DNA of 64,000 bases from contig SSNU01000039.1 of assembly GCA_012064415.1 (NCBI GenBank), positions 508,119-572,118 on the forward strand, in the 5' to 3' direction. How positions within the stretch are numbered: the first letter of the stretch is position 1; each line of letters starts with the position of its first letter. Of this stretch, positions 1 to 13,300 are shown piece after piece. This DNA comes from Gyrodactylus bullatarudis (lineage: Eukaryota > Platyhelminthes > Monogenea > Gyrodactylidea > Gyrodactylidae). Under the pieces are notes generated by a model. It was not told where the DNA came from. It searched no databases and was given only the letters and a program-made list of their open reading frames with translations. The position numbers were made by a program, and so were the translations under genes.

Positions 1-124
1 GATTAGGAAACAAGCGAATAATAAGTGATAAGCGTTTTATTTTGCCGGGTCTCTTCAGACTTAATCCCGGGCTTAAGTTATATACTCTTACAATGCAAAA
101 TTTTCTGCTCTTCCATTGGTTAAA
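1..124. repeat. Dispersed repeat, copy 1
   Basis: This copy matches 4171-4294 in the same orientation over about 124 bases with few differences. The core is a GC-rich imperfect hairpin whose arms read GCCGGG and CCCGGGC around an AGACTTAA centre, unusual in this AT-rich DNA. It abuts the window edge and may extend leftwards. A degenerate third copy of the core lies inverted at 28842-28870. Confidence 0.75.
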
Positions 125-3100
125 GAAATCCCTCAAATTGGGAAGGGGGAAAACACTGGCAATCCTGTATCCATGGACTCATTAATTTTGTCTCATCTTT
201 ACACTATGCATATCTAAACTTTATATAACTTACTATTTGTACAAAACTTTCTAATGTTAAAATAGCAAAATATTGTCATGTATGATGAATTGTTTTGAAA
301 AAATCACCTGAAATAATCATTGATACTATAAGTGAAAGAATATATTGGTATATATCATACTGTTTCTGAAATTATTACTCCATTGATACTAAGGAAAAAT
401 AATGATACTGCAGCAATTGAAAAAATCGGTTTTTCATAAAGTAAATGAAAAAATGATATTGCAAGTGTAAATTTCCCTACTCTTTTGCATGATTGTGTTC
501 ATCATCTTATTCATTTTCAATGACATTCTCAACTCTGGTTATATACGCTCATGTTTCTATGCTTAACAAGAACTTTTAACACTCTTTTTAGTTTATTGAC
601 ATATTTAGTTGAGAAAAATAAACTTGAGACGGCTTCCCCTCATCCTCAGAATCGCTCTCTGTTTAGTTATCTAATGATGATTATGTTGTTGAATAAATTC
701 ACAACTTTTGCGTGCGTGAGTGTATTTGCATCTGTACTGTACTTAAATCGAGAGAAAGATAGAAGCTAGATAGATGAATAAAAGGAAGAAGGGACAGGAT
801 TCCTATAATAATGATAATACATCTACATTATAATAGATATAGAGAATATTCTCTTCATCAATTATGATTAAAAAATCATACCCATCAATTAAAAACGTAC
901 ATTTTCATTCACTGGGTGCACTTTACTACACGCTCAAGAAGTAGGCAGATGAAAAACTTGATTAAAAAATATATATACACTAAGAGAATTGTATGAATCT
1001 TAATCGTTGAAATCGTTCCATATACATATTCTATAAATGACTCAGCAAGAACATTATAATGTTTAAACTTATTCTTCTTTTTAATGGATCACCGATACGC
1101 TTTTGGAAGAGAGTTATTTTTTAATTTTTTTTTCACGAAAAAATAAACAATTTTTCTTCAATCTTTATGACATACCAAGAGTTTACAAATTCATTCAAAA
1201 GTACAACTATTTTTATTTCTTAATTTCCTATCAAAAAATTGAACATTGTCAAAATCATTCGCCAACGAGTTGACAAACTTTAGAAAAAGAAGAAGAACTT
1301 AACACCAAAACCAATTGTTCCCCCCTCTCGATTGTAGTTGTATTTGATAAAAATACAAGAAATTAATCAAACAATAAAATGTACAACCTGTAAAAGACAT
1401 TCATACATTCTTGCAGAGTAGGATAACACGAAGGAATACTGGATTATTTTGGGGGGTTTCTCCTTTTACTTTGCTTTTTATGTGTGTACTTTTGGTTTAA
1501 TTCATAAAAGTAAAACATGACTTGAAGAAGGAAATTAATATTTCTCTCTCTTCATTTTTCTTTTACTATGTGAGGGAATATGGAACCTGTTGCTTTTGTA
1601 ATCAAATCTCGTACTTTTTATTGGAATAGGAAATGAACATTCTGCTACAAGACTAGCTTTGAGTATTATCTTCCTCCTAGAGCTCATTAGATAAGTCTTT
1701 TCTCTTTAGTAAACGGATTTGCCACTTAAACTTGTCAATCCTCTCCAAGAAGGAATAAGCAGAGATGGAACGGCAATTTTATACTAAACGAAATTTCTCC
1801 ATTGTGTACTATTGTTCTTTTAAATAACCCTTTTCTTCCACTATAGGGCAGGTAGAAGTTTAAAGCATGTCATGCCCTCGAGAAATAAATTCTCAAATTT
1901 CCCTTCTCCAATCTATAATATATATATTTTGAACCTTCTTTGAAAACAAATTTGAATGAAATGAAATAGCTTTGCCTTATTTCTCACACTTGAAAGAATT
2001 TATTCTCTTCACTCTTGTCCCGTGCAAAATTAAAATTATACTACATTTGAAGAGAGTCAGCTCAAACTGAATAGATTATCTCAAAAACGATAATACTATA
2101 CGATGGTGAATTAATCCCACAGACTGTCAACAAAATTAATAGTTGCTGGTGGTGGCGGGGAAAATTTCGTGCAGGGGAGATTTAAGATAAATTACCTGTC
2201 AAAATATTCTTATGGGAGTGGTTAATTGCATATCTCCATATTCTCTTTTTTGCTTGACCTAATACCGTAGGATATCTCTGTGTTGATATTGCTGTGCGTA
2301 TGTGTGTGCATTTAATCTGAATATTATTACGATTTGTATTCTCTTTGAATGGGCTTCGAACAAGATGATGACTTTTTTTGACGCCAAAATTATTTAAATC
2401 AAGCGGGAACTTTGAACAGCGAGTAAAATTAGCGATTCACAAACTGGAATATTGGGACTGAGATTAATTTGGATCCATTAAGTCGGCTCGCTTGGAAAAT
2501 TATATTTTTTAATCAAGAGTCGTATCTGCTAAATTATTCCCGCATTTGGTAACCTAGTTCATTCGTCTTTTGGCACTTTACTCATTAATAGCCATATCCG
2601 ATTAATAGTGGTACAAATCTTGTCAACATTTTTTTGTTACAATTTTTTGAAGCGAATAAATAAAAAAGACAGCTGTAAATTATATATTGTGGAGCAGAAC
2701 TAGCTAGATAAACAATTAGCAAGATGGAAAAAATTCTAATTTATCAAGCATTTTCTTGTCTCCAAGTGTAGATCTATGGAAAATCAATAAATTTGATCTT
2801 CTTTCGCGACTTTTACATGATAATCTCAGGAATGATTAATAACCATCTTCTTTTCTCGTACTATTAAACTAAAAATTGTTTTTTAAGAAATAAATAATAA
2901 AGAGAGAATTTTAACCAAAACAACTATGAATGAAATCATTGTTTTACATGATACACGCTAGGTTGTTCATCTTGTTTATTTTTCCATCTCTAACCTAAAA
3001 CTGAAATTCATCATCGTTCCCACTACTGCATACTGATCACATTTCCTCCTTCTTTAAGAAAATTCATCTTTAAAATCATCTTGATGATGACTCAGCCATT

Positions 3101-4170
3101 TAACAGAGAAGGGTTATATGCGTGTTTTCAAAATATTTTGTCTTCCATTTAATCAAAATTCATTCATTTTTACAAATCTCCATTTTTTTCTACTCATTTC
3201 ATGATATGAATGAATTAGTTACTACATTCATTCATAATTTTAGGTTTTAAATTATTTTCTCAATAAAGTAGTGTGAAGTATGTTCTAAATTCTATAGAAT
3301 GCAATCAAACATCTTTCAGACAGTTAATTACTCTAATTTCTTCCCCATTGTTCAAATGTTGCTTCTGTACTTTGGAGATTTTCTCCCTTTTCCAAGAAAA
3401 TCAACTTTATAATTCCTTAATGAATTCTTCGAATAAATCGATCAATTGAAATTGTCCATGATCTGAAATTATCTCTCCATCGAAGGGGATAATTTGAAAT
3501 TAATCAAAGTCCCCTTTTTCCAACCTCAAATTTTATGTATTTTTGAAATCCATTAGATTTCTCTAATAAATTTATTACATCTCAACTTTTGTAGCTTTAT
3601 TTCGAGTGCATTCTCGTAAAATGTAGAACTCTAGAAGAAGCAACGAGTAGGAATTCAGTTAAATCTTTCTTCCTCCATCTCTTCGATTTTTGTTCCTAAA
3701 TCAATTATAGAGAAAGCAATAAAAAGGGATTTTTTGTAATAAAATTCCTAATAATAATAATAATCCAGTATTTCCAAAATTATATTTATTATAATCCAGT
3801 GGGAAGTCTTGTTACATTGTCGAGAGATGTGTTTATTCTGGGAAAGGTGGGCAGGGAAAAAGTCGAAAATCCTTTTATTTATCCTTGGAAGATGAAAGGA
3901 GAGACCATAAAATTACTTTGATAAAGAAACCACAAGTCTAATTTGCTATTTCCTGTATGAATACAACAGGGATTATAATTTGTACTTTACAAACACTAAT
4001 TATCATGTTGTTGTTTTTTATGATTGAAGATTGTTTAATGTAGATTCAAACCAGGTTTTATTCCCAAAAAAACAGCATCCTCAGACTAATCAAAGATGAA
4101 TTACTGTTTATTTGGAACGATAATGTTGCCGAACCTCATTATTATTACTGGAGTCGACACTCATAAGGAA

Positions 4171-4294
4171 GATAGGAGAACGAACGAATAATAAGTGATA
4201 AACGTTTTATTTCGCCGGGTCTCTTCAGACTTAATCCCGGGCTCTGATTATATACTATTACATTGCAAATTTTTCTGCTCTTCCATTGGATAAA
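4171..4294. repeat. Dispersed repeat, copy 2
   Basis: This is the second copy of the repeat at 1-124, in direct orientation 4.17 kb away. Both copies run from the AATAATAAGTGATAA block through the CCGGG/CCCGG hairpin to TTCTGCTCTTCCATTGG. No coding sequence lies between the copies, so they do not look like LTRs of an intact element. Confidence 0.75.
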
Positions 4295-4746
4295 AAGGAA
4301 CTAAGAGAGGGGGAGGTGTTCATTGTTTTTTTATTTGATTAATTATGAATTAAACATTGCCCCAAACTCGGAGAAAATCGCACTTTTTAACTTGGCGCCA
4401 GCATTTTTCAACTATAATTACATAGATTCGAGTTTTTGAATAAAATAAGCTGTCAAATATACGTACTAGATTTCTTGAAAATATTCGTGATTATCTGGTG
4501 CAAAGCATAACAAATATCCCCACAAGTATCTGAGATTTTCTTGGTTTTAAAACGAGCAAAGAAAAGACAACAAAAAAGACTCTACGGAATAAAAATTTCA
4601 TGTAAAACTTGAATCGTTGGTAGAGTTTGGCGTGAAAGTAGATTTTTAACGCGTAGTTTTTGGGTAATGTGAAATTTAGCTCATTATAAATCTCTCAGAT
4701 TAGTGTCTAAATATAGTTGAAATTGATTTTTTTCTTACGATACCAG

Positions 4747-4762
4747 AGGTCATATATGACCT
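4747..4762. promoter_or_regulatory. Palindromic AGGTCA inverted repeat (IR4)
   Basis: A perfect 16-base palindrome consists of AGGTCA, the spacer TATA and TGACCT. AGGTCA is the consensus nuclear-receptor half-site, and ecdysteroid receptor elements are inverted repeats of it, usually with a 1-base spacer. No promoter is recognised nearby, so function is unproven. Confidence 0.25.
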
Positions 4763-5689
4763 TTTTGTTCAAACTGACTTTTTCCAATGATTTTGAAACA
4801 TTTTTTCATGATTATTTTTTGATAGTATATCACAAACTATCTAAGTTTGCTATCATGCTATACTTTTGCTAGCCAGGCATAAGAATGCCATAGATATTTG
4901 AACTTTTTTGGAAGGAAGTAGAATTCCTTAATTCATGATTCTTTTTGATCGAAATTATTGAACTTATCAATGTTCCCGGATAATACGATTAATTTCCGTA
5001 GAAGCTTAATAGTTAATTCAAAACAAGGTATATTTTTTATGCATGAAATCAAAGAGCAGTTCCATCGAGAGTCTCGTGAAAATGGGGCAATTTTCAACCC
5101 CATTTTTACCCTAGATCTTCAATATCTAGGTTATTTAGTAATAAGATTGAATAAAATTTTAAAGATTTTCTTTTTGACATTAATCATTTTATCATCACAT
5201 TTTAAGTAATTCTGTGAGAAAACTAAGCCTGAAACTTTCTTTGTCTAGCTATGGTATCGAAAGGATTTAATTTTTTCAAAAATATCAAAATGAACATGGA
5301 AAAATTTTATCATTATTTTTAAAAATATTCTCACCAACCTCTCTCTAATTTGATTTTGTTAATTCAAAATTACAAGATAATAATGATAAAAGATAAAACC
5401 CCCTCTTGTACTTTTTCTTCCATGCGATCAACACTCTAGTTATGTTGTAGTAAAATAATTATTCCTGTATTTACCAAGGTATTTCCTTTAATTGGAATAC
5501 AATTGAAAAAAACATCTACTTTCATGTATACTCTGCACATTGCTTAAATTAATTCTGGAAAATGTCTTTTATTCAATAAAAGTAAACTCGATCAATAAAC
5601 ACTTGCTTTAAAAAAAACTGCATTTATCTATTTAGTATTGAGTAATCTTTCTGGTTATTTTTCAAATTGAAGAATTCAAGTTTGTTACT

Positions 5690-6167
5690 TGTTGTGCTAA
5701 GCACTAGGCTAGGGTGAAATTTTTAACCTTATATTAGGACCAACTCTTCTGATAGAACTATAAGTTCTAAGCATTATTTATTTGAAGAATGTGTCGAAAA
5801 TGATTCTCCATTATGTCATTCGGTTTTAAAAATACAAAAATTTTTAAATCGCCGCTCAATTTTCAATGAACTTTTAACACGCAATCACTAAAATCCGGAA
5901 TATCTTGGCCATTCAATGAGTTTCTTAATTTTTATCTTCAAAAATAGTAATCTTGTCATCAATAGGGGCTTCGTATGGTTAATTTCGTTATTTTATCAGG
6001 TCCATCAGATATTGTGGGAAACATGGGCATTGGCATAATGGAGAATGATTTCCATGCTTTAAACATATGCAAAACATGATTTGAGTACTAAAATTTGTCA
6101 GAAAAGTAAGTCCTCTCGTGAGTTGTTAGGAGAAAAAAATATTTCACCCTACCCTGCTAAGCACCAA
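5690..6167. mobile_element. Non-autonomous element with ~30-bp terminal inverted repeats
   Basis: The left end carries a GCTAAGCAC block followed by TAGGGTGAAATTTTT. The right end carries the reverse complement, AATATTTCACCCTA followed by GCTAAGCACC. The ~480-bp interior has no ORF. Interior sequence, including the TTTTCAATGAA/AATCACTAAAA block at 5860-5890 and CTCTCGTGAGTTGTT near 6114, recurs elsewhere in the window (28921-28995, 40080-40170, 51981-52070). A MITE is the best fit. No clear target-site duplication was found. Confidence 0.55.
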
Positions 6168-6940
6168 TTCAAATAAACGGTTACATTTACATCAATTAGT
6201 GAAAAATGGATAGGACAAAATAATTTATATCATGCTACGAATTATTATTACACGGGTAACAATTGGTAAGTCATCTTCTCGGGTTCGACTGATTTATCTC
6301 TCTCTCCTTCAAAAGTTTTTATTCCCCTGCAAATGACTTTAACTAATGCATTAAAAGATTTTCTATTCAACAGCTGGGATATATTTTGAAGCTAATTTGT
6401 ACACTAAATTGCTAACTCGTACTTAAGTATGAATAAGAATTCCTTTTATTTATTCTAAAATCAAAAATATTTTCATCCAAGATATTAACGAGTACATATT
6501 GAATATCATAAAAGATATGAGTCTTAATCTTTTCAGTAAAAATTAGCAGGGAGTTACCTACAACATAAACATTAGTTAATGGTATTATTGCAAATTTATC
6601 ATCACAATTGCTTACTATTTGAATTACAAATTTTTACCAAAGTAAACCATAAATAGACCCTCAAGCATGGTTCCATGAAAGAAAAACATTTCGACTCTTT
6701 TCCTTATTTTATGGCCTCGAGAATCAGCTTTAGATTTAGACGAAAAATCTCTTTATCTACCTTTTCAAGGGAAATATATGTTTTTGATGGCTCCTTCAAG
6801 GCTAATCTTTATTGCCTTGGGCAGGCTAAACAGTAACTTGTAAAACAAGGTTTTTAAATTTTGTAAATAAAAAATACAAAATTTTCTTTTCAAGCAGAAA
6901 AAAATATTTCTCTACCCCCGAGACGATACCTCAAAATTTC

Positions 6941-6956
6941 TGTGTGTGTGTGTGTG
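6941..6956. repeat. TG microsatellite
   Basis: An uninterrupted run of eight TG dinucleotides in non-coding DNA. Confidence 0.8.
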
Positions 6957-8539
6957 GCGACAATTGTGGCATAAAACTTTTTGTCTGTCTATGAAGTTTC
7001 TTACCATCTTGGAGTTTAACTACCCCTTACATCAGACTGGAAATTCTGTTTGTTAATTTCATGTTCTTACTCCAATTTCAAGACTTGTTAAGGATAATTT
7101 TTTCTCTTCACTTCAATTCTAAGGATTCTATTATAGAGAAATTCAATTTTTTGATAAGTACCTTGAACCTTGTCCTGGGCGAAATAGCCAGATTCTCGAT
7201 TGCATCTGCGTCTAACTAGTTTGAGATTTGAACTGAATAAAGTTCAAAAATATGTCGCGATAAAAACTTTTGCAAGACATAAAAAAATGTTTATCCATCT
7301 AACAGAATTAACAGAGAGGAAGAAAGCAAGTACAACCCTCAAAATTAAATAGATTTGACATGTAAAGTTTATTGCTGTATTGAAATTATTCTATATCAAA
7401 ATTTCTGTTCTCCTCTGGGCTATAAAAATGTGATGGTTTTTATGATTACATTTTCCAGCAAAAACACGCTTAGATTTGTGTCCCGTATATTTTTAGAGAG
7501 GAGATTTACATTTCATGACATGTAATCTGATGGCAGTTGTTACCTTTTTCCTTTCTCTCGAAAAGCTGTAGAAAACAACATGTTTATTATTAGTCCATAT
7601 TCTCCTTGCATTATATATTACGATTAAAAACCTTTCTTTACGCCATACAACTCATAGCAGAACTATACTCATATACTTTCGCTTTTGAAAAGTTTCAAGC
7701 TCATTTAAAAAAAGGCCTGTTTATTTCGACTTTGAATGCAATGTATTCATTCGGTATATATATTGAGTATATACCGATTTGGTTATTGAATTAATTAGAT
7801 CAATACTATCTCTATTTTCAGGGAAATAAAACTCCTTTCCTCAGTAAAGATTTTCGCACGTTTTTGTGTTATTATTATTAATGAATCATTATACTTTTTG
7901 GGATCTTTCAATAGCTCTAAACTTTAGTCACCAAAAAACCATTCCAAGTTATAGGCTAAGAGTTTAAATAAGAAATGAATTATTGATTTCAAGATTTTGA
8001 ATTTATCTCCAACTTTTTGTAAATTAGCCTTACAATGCCTAGAAATGATCGTTGTAGCTGGCACAAAAAAAGAGGCGGTACCATGGGCTTGGATGCGCAA
8101 CTATTTGAGAATTGAGAACATACAATACATGTAATCGATAAAGATGAAATGTTCTAGGTGTTAAACTTTGTCATAGGAATCTCGTGATATCCAACCCCCA
8201 ACCCATTTTAATTTCAACTAATATTTTTCCTCCCAAGAATCGAAAACATTTACAATATCGATGTATGTTTTAAACAGTATAGTAAATCTATTCATCTTTA
8301 TTGGCAAAGAAAAATAAACTGAAGGGGGTATCACATGAGAACTGCCAATACGTCCATTTTTTCTATGGATTTTTCCTCTTTTTGGGATTATTGTTTTAGC
8401 AAAAAATTTGACCCTTCATGATCCTAATTAATTTTCTTCGTCACCTAAATAAATAAATTTGCTGAATTTGGTTTTGAAAGCCGTCTTAAGAGGTTGAATT
8501 GGCATTTTTGTCTGCTAAACTATGCGAGATATCTATTGT

Positions 8540-9266
8540 TTCATGATAGAAAGTTATTTTATTTTTTTTCCTATGGCCTCAGGAAATAGGTTTTCAAAAA
8601 AGCGTTTTAAGGGTTTAAAATTTTAGTTTTTTCCCCATTTGTAGTAGTAGTTCTAGGGGTTAAACACCTCCATAATAAGAATAAATTTCTATCACCTTCT
8701 TTGTTGCTTGCGTGTACTTTGTTGTTTGACTTAATTTTCTATCGATTAAACAATAATCCCAAGCTACCTATCAATCAATACTCTCTTCCTCTTCTTAAAT
8801 ACAACAACACTCGAATAAGAATAATCCACATTGATAACCTTTAAATGAATCAGACCATACACACTTAATTCATGCTTAACACCATTTCGAAATCAATATT
8901 AACTTTTGATGAACATGATTGATATGGGTTTGTAAATACGCTGATTACGAATCTATAGTTTTTACTAGAAACTGACCATCCCTAAAGCTTTAGCAGATAG
9001 ACTTTAAATTATTGCATGGGGTCAAAGCTAACCTTCTCCATGGCATACCTCCATAGGCGTATTCAGCTACAATAATTTATCGAGAAACCATACGCGTAGA
9101 ATTCGAAAATGGGTTCACCTTGAAATCATTTCTTGAAATGAAAAAGTTTGTTTTTAAAAACTACTCCATATATATTCGTCATCAGCGTATATTATGTGAA
9201 ACGATACAAAATTTCCAATCTAGGCGATGTACCTTGAAAAATTTTGTCTGGATTTTAAAGCGTTAA
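8540..9266. repeat. Degenerate relics of the TTAA-flanked repeat family
   Basis: Three blocks resemble the better preserved element at 47719-48124. One near 8572-8612 has a CAGGAAATAGGTTTTCAAA core. One near 8930-8950 has ACGCTGATTACG. A terminal block at 9205-9266 shares GGCGATGTACCTTGAAAAA with 11580-11600 and ends in GTTAA. The copies are too eroded to bound exactly and may be two insertions. Confidence 0.45.
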
Positions 9267-10389
9267 ATTCTATGGATAGAATTTATCTTACTTTATTTCT
9301 ATAGGTTCTTTTCAAGAAGAAACCTTAAAAAATAATTCAATAATATAATTAATTAAAAGCAAGCATAGACGTCCTCAGTAAACCGTAACCGAGAATCGAA
9401 CCAGGGTCATGAGCATTGAATAAATAATTATATTGAATCCTAAAAAATAAAATTTTTAGTAAAACAAGAATAAAAGTCTATCACGTTTTAAACGAATGAT
9501 AGAGTTGAGATCTTGTTAGATTCCTTATCAGACCAAGTATCCTCCAAGGTTTGGATGAAAAATAATGAGTTGCTAAATGGACACCCTACTAAAAATGTAC
9601 TCAAGTAATAATCTATTCACAATACACATTGATAAAAAGAACGACTTTACACTTTTTCATGATGGACACAGTCAGTGGGGGTAGTTTGTTTGTCTGTCTG
9701 TCTATTCACACATTCATCAAAAGCCACACCTATTCTATTTTCTTCGTTCCATTCGTTTATAGAGGAACTAACCAACTACATATCTAAAGTATTTTCATTA
9801 TTCTGTCGACAAACTAAATACTGCTATTTTTTAATTAATTTTTGGCATTCTTCAAAATACTGCCTGTCTGCTTGCTTCTACTATATATACAGAGAAACTC
9901 TTTCTTTTTCTTTCAAATTCAATTATGCTAATATATATTTGTAGGTGTTCTGTGTTTTCTGTTGTGTATATAGGGCCATAATTTGAAAAGGTGTTCTTCT
10001 TCTTCTGTTATCACGGGTAATGTATGAATCATCTTTATTTATTTGAGTTAATTTTTAATTTCCTCTGTAAATCATTTAGTTGAATGCACCTGATAAACAT
10101 CAATCTTTTGATGATGATAACAATTTAGAATTACAGACTGAAATCACAAGTGTTTATCATAATAAAATACCTTCTTTCAAAGTACACACACTTGGACAAT
10201 GAATTATCAAAACTAATTCTCCCTTTTGTTAATTACACTTTTATATATAATTTGTATGATCGGAAAGGTAGTCAATAAATAAGTCTTTGATATCCCCATC
10301 CCCTCCTATGTGTTTTTTTGTTAGATGAATTGAAAAAATTTTGATTAAAACGATAATGTGCATTTTAACCTATCAAAATTCCTTTTCAG

Positions 10390-13300
10390 GTAAAATCAAC
10401 CTTGAACTTCAAGCCAAACTGGAGGAGTATCATCTAAAGAGTAAGTTAAACTTGTTTATTTATTTATTTTAAATATTTTTCTCGCACTCCCCCCTTGAGA
10501 TTTAATCGAAACCTTACAGGCACAATCTCTGTGAGTCATCGGTATTCAATTTCCCTTCATAATTTAAATATTAAAAGAAATAATCACCTCCAATCAGCAA
10601 ATGTGATCCCTGATCATTTTTTCGTAGAAGATAATAAAACGCCATGTTTTTTGAAAAGAATTAAGACGTTGTCTCATATTTTGTGAAAAAGCCAAGGAAG
10701 CAATAAATATAAACTAAATATAAATATTTTTATCTATTGAGTTTTCAAAATATCCAGATAAAGACATGAATTTCACTGATTCATAAATTCGAGCGATAGT
10801 TTACTTCAACTTTAGTATCGGTCATATCGCATCAGAAGCTTTCAAATTGATAGAGAGAGAGGTCTTGGTAGAGTTGTTTCAATTTCTACGGTCCAAAAGT
10901 GGTTCAAGAATGGAAAATCCAACTTTGATGATGAACCAAGACAATGCCGTCCTTCAATAATTCCATGACAGGCTATTGTTGAGAAAGTCGAAGAAAATTC
11001 TTATTTGTCTTCTAGAGAAATTTCTGCTGATTTAAACGTGTCCTTTTCTTCGGTTGTAGGTGTCTTACGTGAATTCCTTTGATCGATTTTCTTGTGTCGT
11101 AGACACTGTACATACAGATCATTACATCCAGTCATTTAGCGCAATGCAAGAGAAATTGAGGAAGTTATAACCTCGTTTTGGAAGTATAATTTTTTGCAGT
11201 GGAAAGAGTGGATTCCCAAGAAATTCATTCGTATACCAAACTTTCTTCCGATTTCAGAATTATTTTACAACGAGGAAAGTATTCGGTTACTTTCTCAAGC
11301 CATAAATGTGTTTTAATGTGATAGATACTAAAAATAGTTTATTGAGATGTTTTTATTTATTGTCAATTTAAAAGTGACTCGTTTTTGAAAAAATATTAAA
11401 ATTTCCTTAAAAATTTAAAGAACATTTTTTTACAGAGATCGAAGAGAAAAAAAAAACTTTTATTGAGAAACCTAGCCATTTTCAAGGTTTAAACATGGTC
11501 ATTTTTTGGGACAATACCTTCTAAACTAAAGGTTGGTTTTTGAAAAATAATTGCATATTCTAAGACCCTACTAAATTTTCAATCTCAGCGATGTACCTTG
11601 AAAAAAATTTCTCTGGGTCTTCAAGGGCTTAATACGGCCGATCAGAATTGTATGAATATGATTGGAAGAAATTATTTTCATCTTTCATTCCTAATGAGAA
11701 ATAATAATAACACACTTAACTCCTACTGTGGCACTATCAACCCGTGTGTTACATGTATTTTACTGTACTGATTTTGTACTGAACTAGGGTGAAATAAAGA
11801 AAGAGGGCTGCAAGAATATCAGTTCAAAAAAAACTTGATATTGCTTCTTTGCACTCGGACGTAGGCTTAATTTATTTATTATTACAACCATCCAGAGTTC
11901 ATTCAATAATAAAATTGTATTTTTTTCTTGTATTACTTTCTCCCTTCTTCGAAATGGATGCGAATTGCTTTTTAATGCTCTTTTTTATCTTTTGCCTACC
12001 AGTCAGAGGGGAGTTTTGAACGATTCGAAGAAATAATCATATTCTCATGAATGAATCATACCTACCTACACTTTATGGTCTGAGGAATAATCATTCAGCG
12101 AAAAAAATGTAATTGAAAAGCCCATTGAAAGAGACGAGCTAGTCAATTACCATCATTATTATTCATTTATAATATATAGAGCCATTTCTCAGAGGGCAAT
12201 ATATCAATTTTAAAAGCCTGCCTCCCGGTTAGCAATGCTTTTTTCACATTGGAGATTCTTTCTTCTTGGCAAAATGTCGAATTTCTGTTATTTATTTCCC
12301 CCCTTTTGATGTCCTGATAATTAACGTGTAATTTTTTTGAATTTTCAGTTCACTCCGCCAAAGGCCTACGTGATAACAACAAATCTCCAGCAAATTCAAT
12401 CATATATGCAAGTTTATCCACAACACATTTACATTTGTGCTAGAATCCCTAATTTGAGTTTCAAAAACCCAATTTATTTCTAGATTTACACCATGGTAGA
12501 TGGGGAAAAGATCTTTCTCAACCGTACAAACCTGATGATGTCTTGTGAAGATCCAGATTTCAACCTGTCCTTCCTCTGGCCAAAGAGTCAAGTTCAGAAC
12601 TCCTGTAGGATTCTACTCATGTTCTATCATCAGCCAAATCCCAAAGAGTTGATCACTGACAATCCCAGAGGCCTGTACGTTCATCATCCCTCCCTCAATC
12701 ATCCCTTTAATATTTTAATGATTATTTTCTAATTTATTCCAGTGATTTCATTGGATGCATGTCGTTTGGAGTAAAGGGGATTACAACAACACGAAAACAG
12801 GTACCTTGTTCTATTCATTCATTCATTCAAATACAGTTGAAGAATATTTATAATACACTGGGTTATAATTGTGACATTTTAAGGCAGCTTCCATTTCTCT
12901 AGATAATAAATGAGAGAGTGTAGTCCATCTAGCGATTTCGCCCTAGTGTTGATCCCCAAGCTGAACTTGACAGTATCATGAAATGTAAAATTATCAGAGG
13001 AATAATAGGGAGAGGGTGGTGGCAGGGAAGATTCCAAAGAAATTTCAATGGATGACCTTTTGAATATTTTTCTCCTTGAAATCCTCAGAAATATTCGTTC
13101 AACCTTTAATATGAAAGATGAGACTGAAATAGTTTCCTTGTTTTAATTTTAACAAAATAATTGTTGATATAAATAGTTTAGTCAAAGTCTGTTATAATTA
13201 ATAACTGATTTAATCCTATATACAAGTAATAAACACATCTATTCTCTTTTTGGAAACCGATTGATGAATATAGAAATCGGAAAAAATTTGTAGACATTTT

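Larger units (their letters stand above)
1..10389. other. Repeat-rich region without recognisable exons
   Basis: No reading frame here has convincing coding character. The open frames found are short, AT-rich and low complexity, and at least one (9675-9944) lacks an ATG. The stretch holds two copies of a GC-rich repeat (1-124 and 4171-4294), a TIR-bounded element (5690-6167), relics of a TTAA-flanked family (near 8565-8661 and 9205-9266), a TG microsatellite (6941-6956) and a palindromic AGGTCA pair (4747-4762). Since the C2-PDZ gene that follows lacks its 5' exons, part or all of this region may be one of its introns. Confidence 0.6.
10441..12348 (+). other. Intron of the C2-PDZ gene
   Basis: This intron lies between the first two recognised exons. 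It contains a dead mariner-like element (about 10800-11290) and a terminal fragment of the TTAA-flanked repeat family ending at 11634. Nothing else in it looks coding. Confidence 0.7.

Noticed and set aside
1..4294. The two direct copies as LTRs of a 4.2-kb retroelement.
   Set aside because: There is no gag or pol coding trace between them, a third isolated copy exists, and the copies lack the TG...CA ends of LTRs.
9675..9944. 89-codon plus-strand frame in the repeat-rich region.
   Set aside because: It begins with GTG and not ATG, starts in a CTGT-type simple repeat, and has no recognisable domain.
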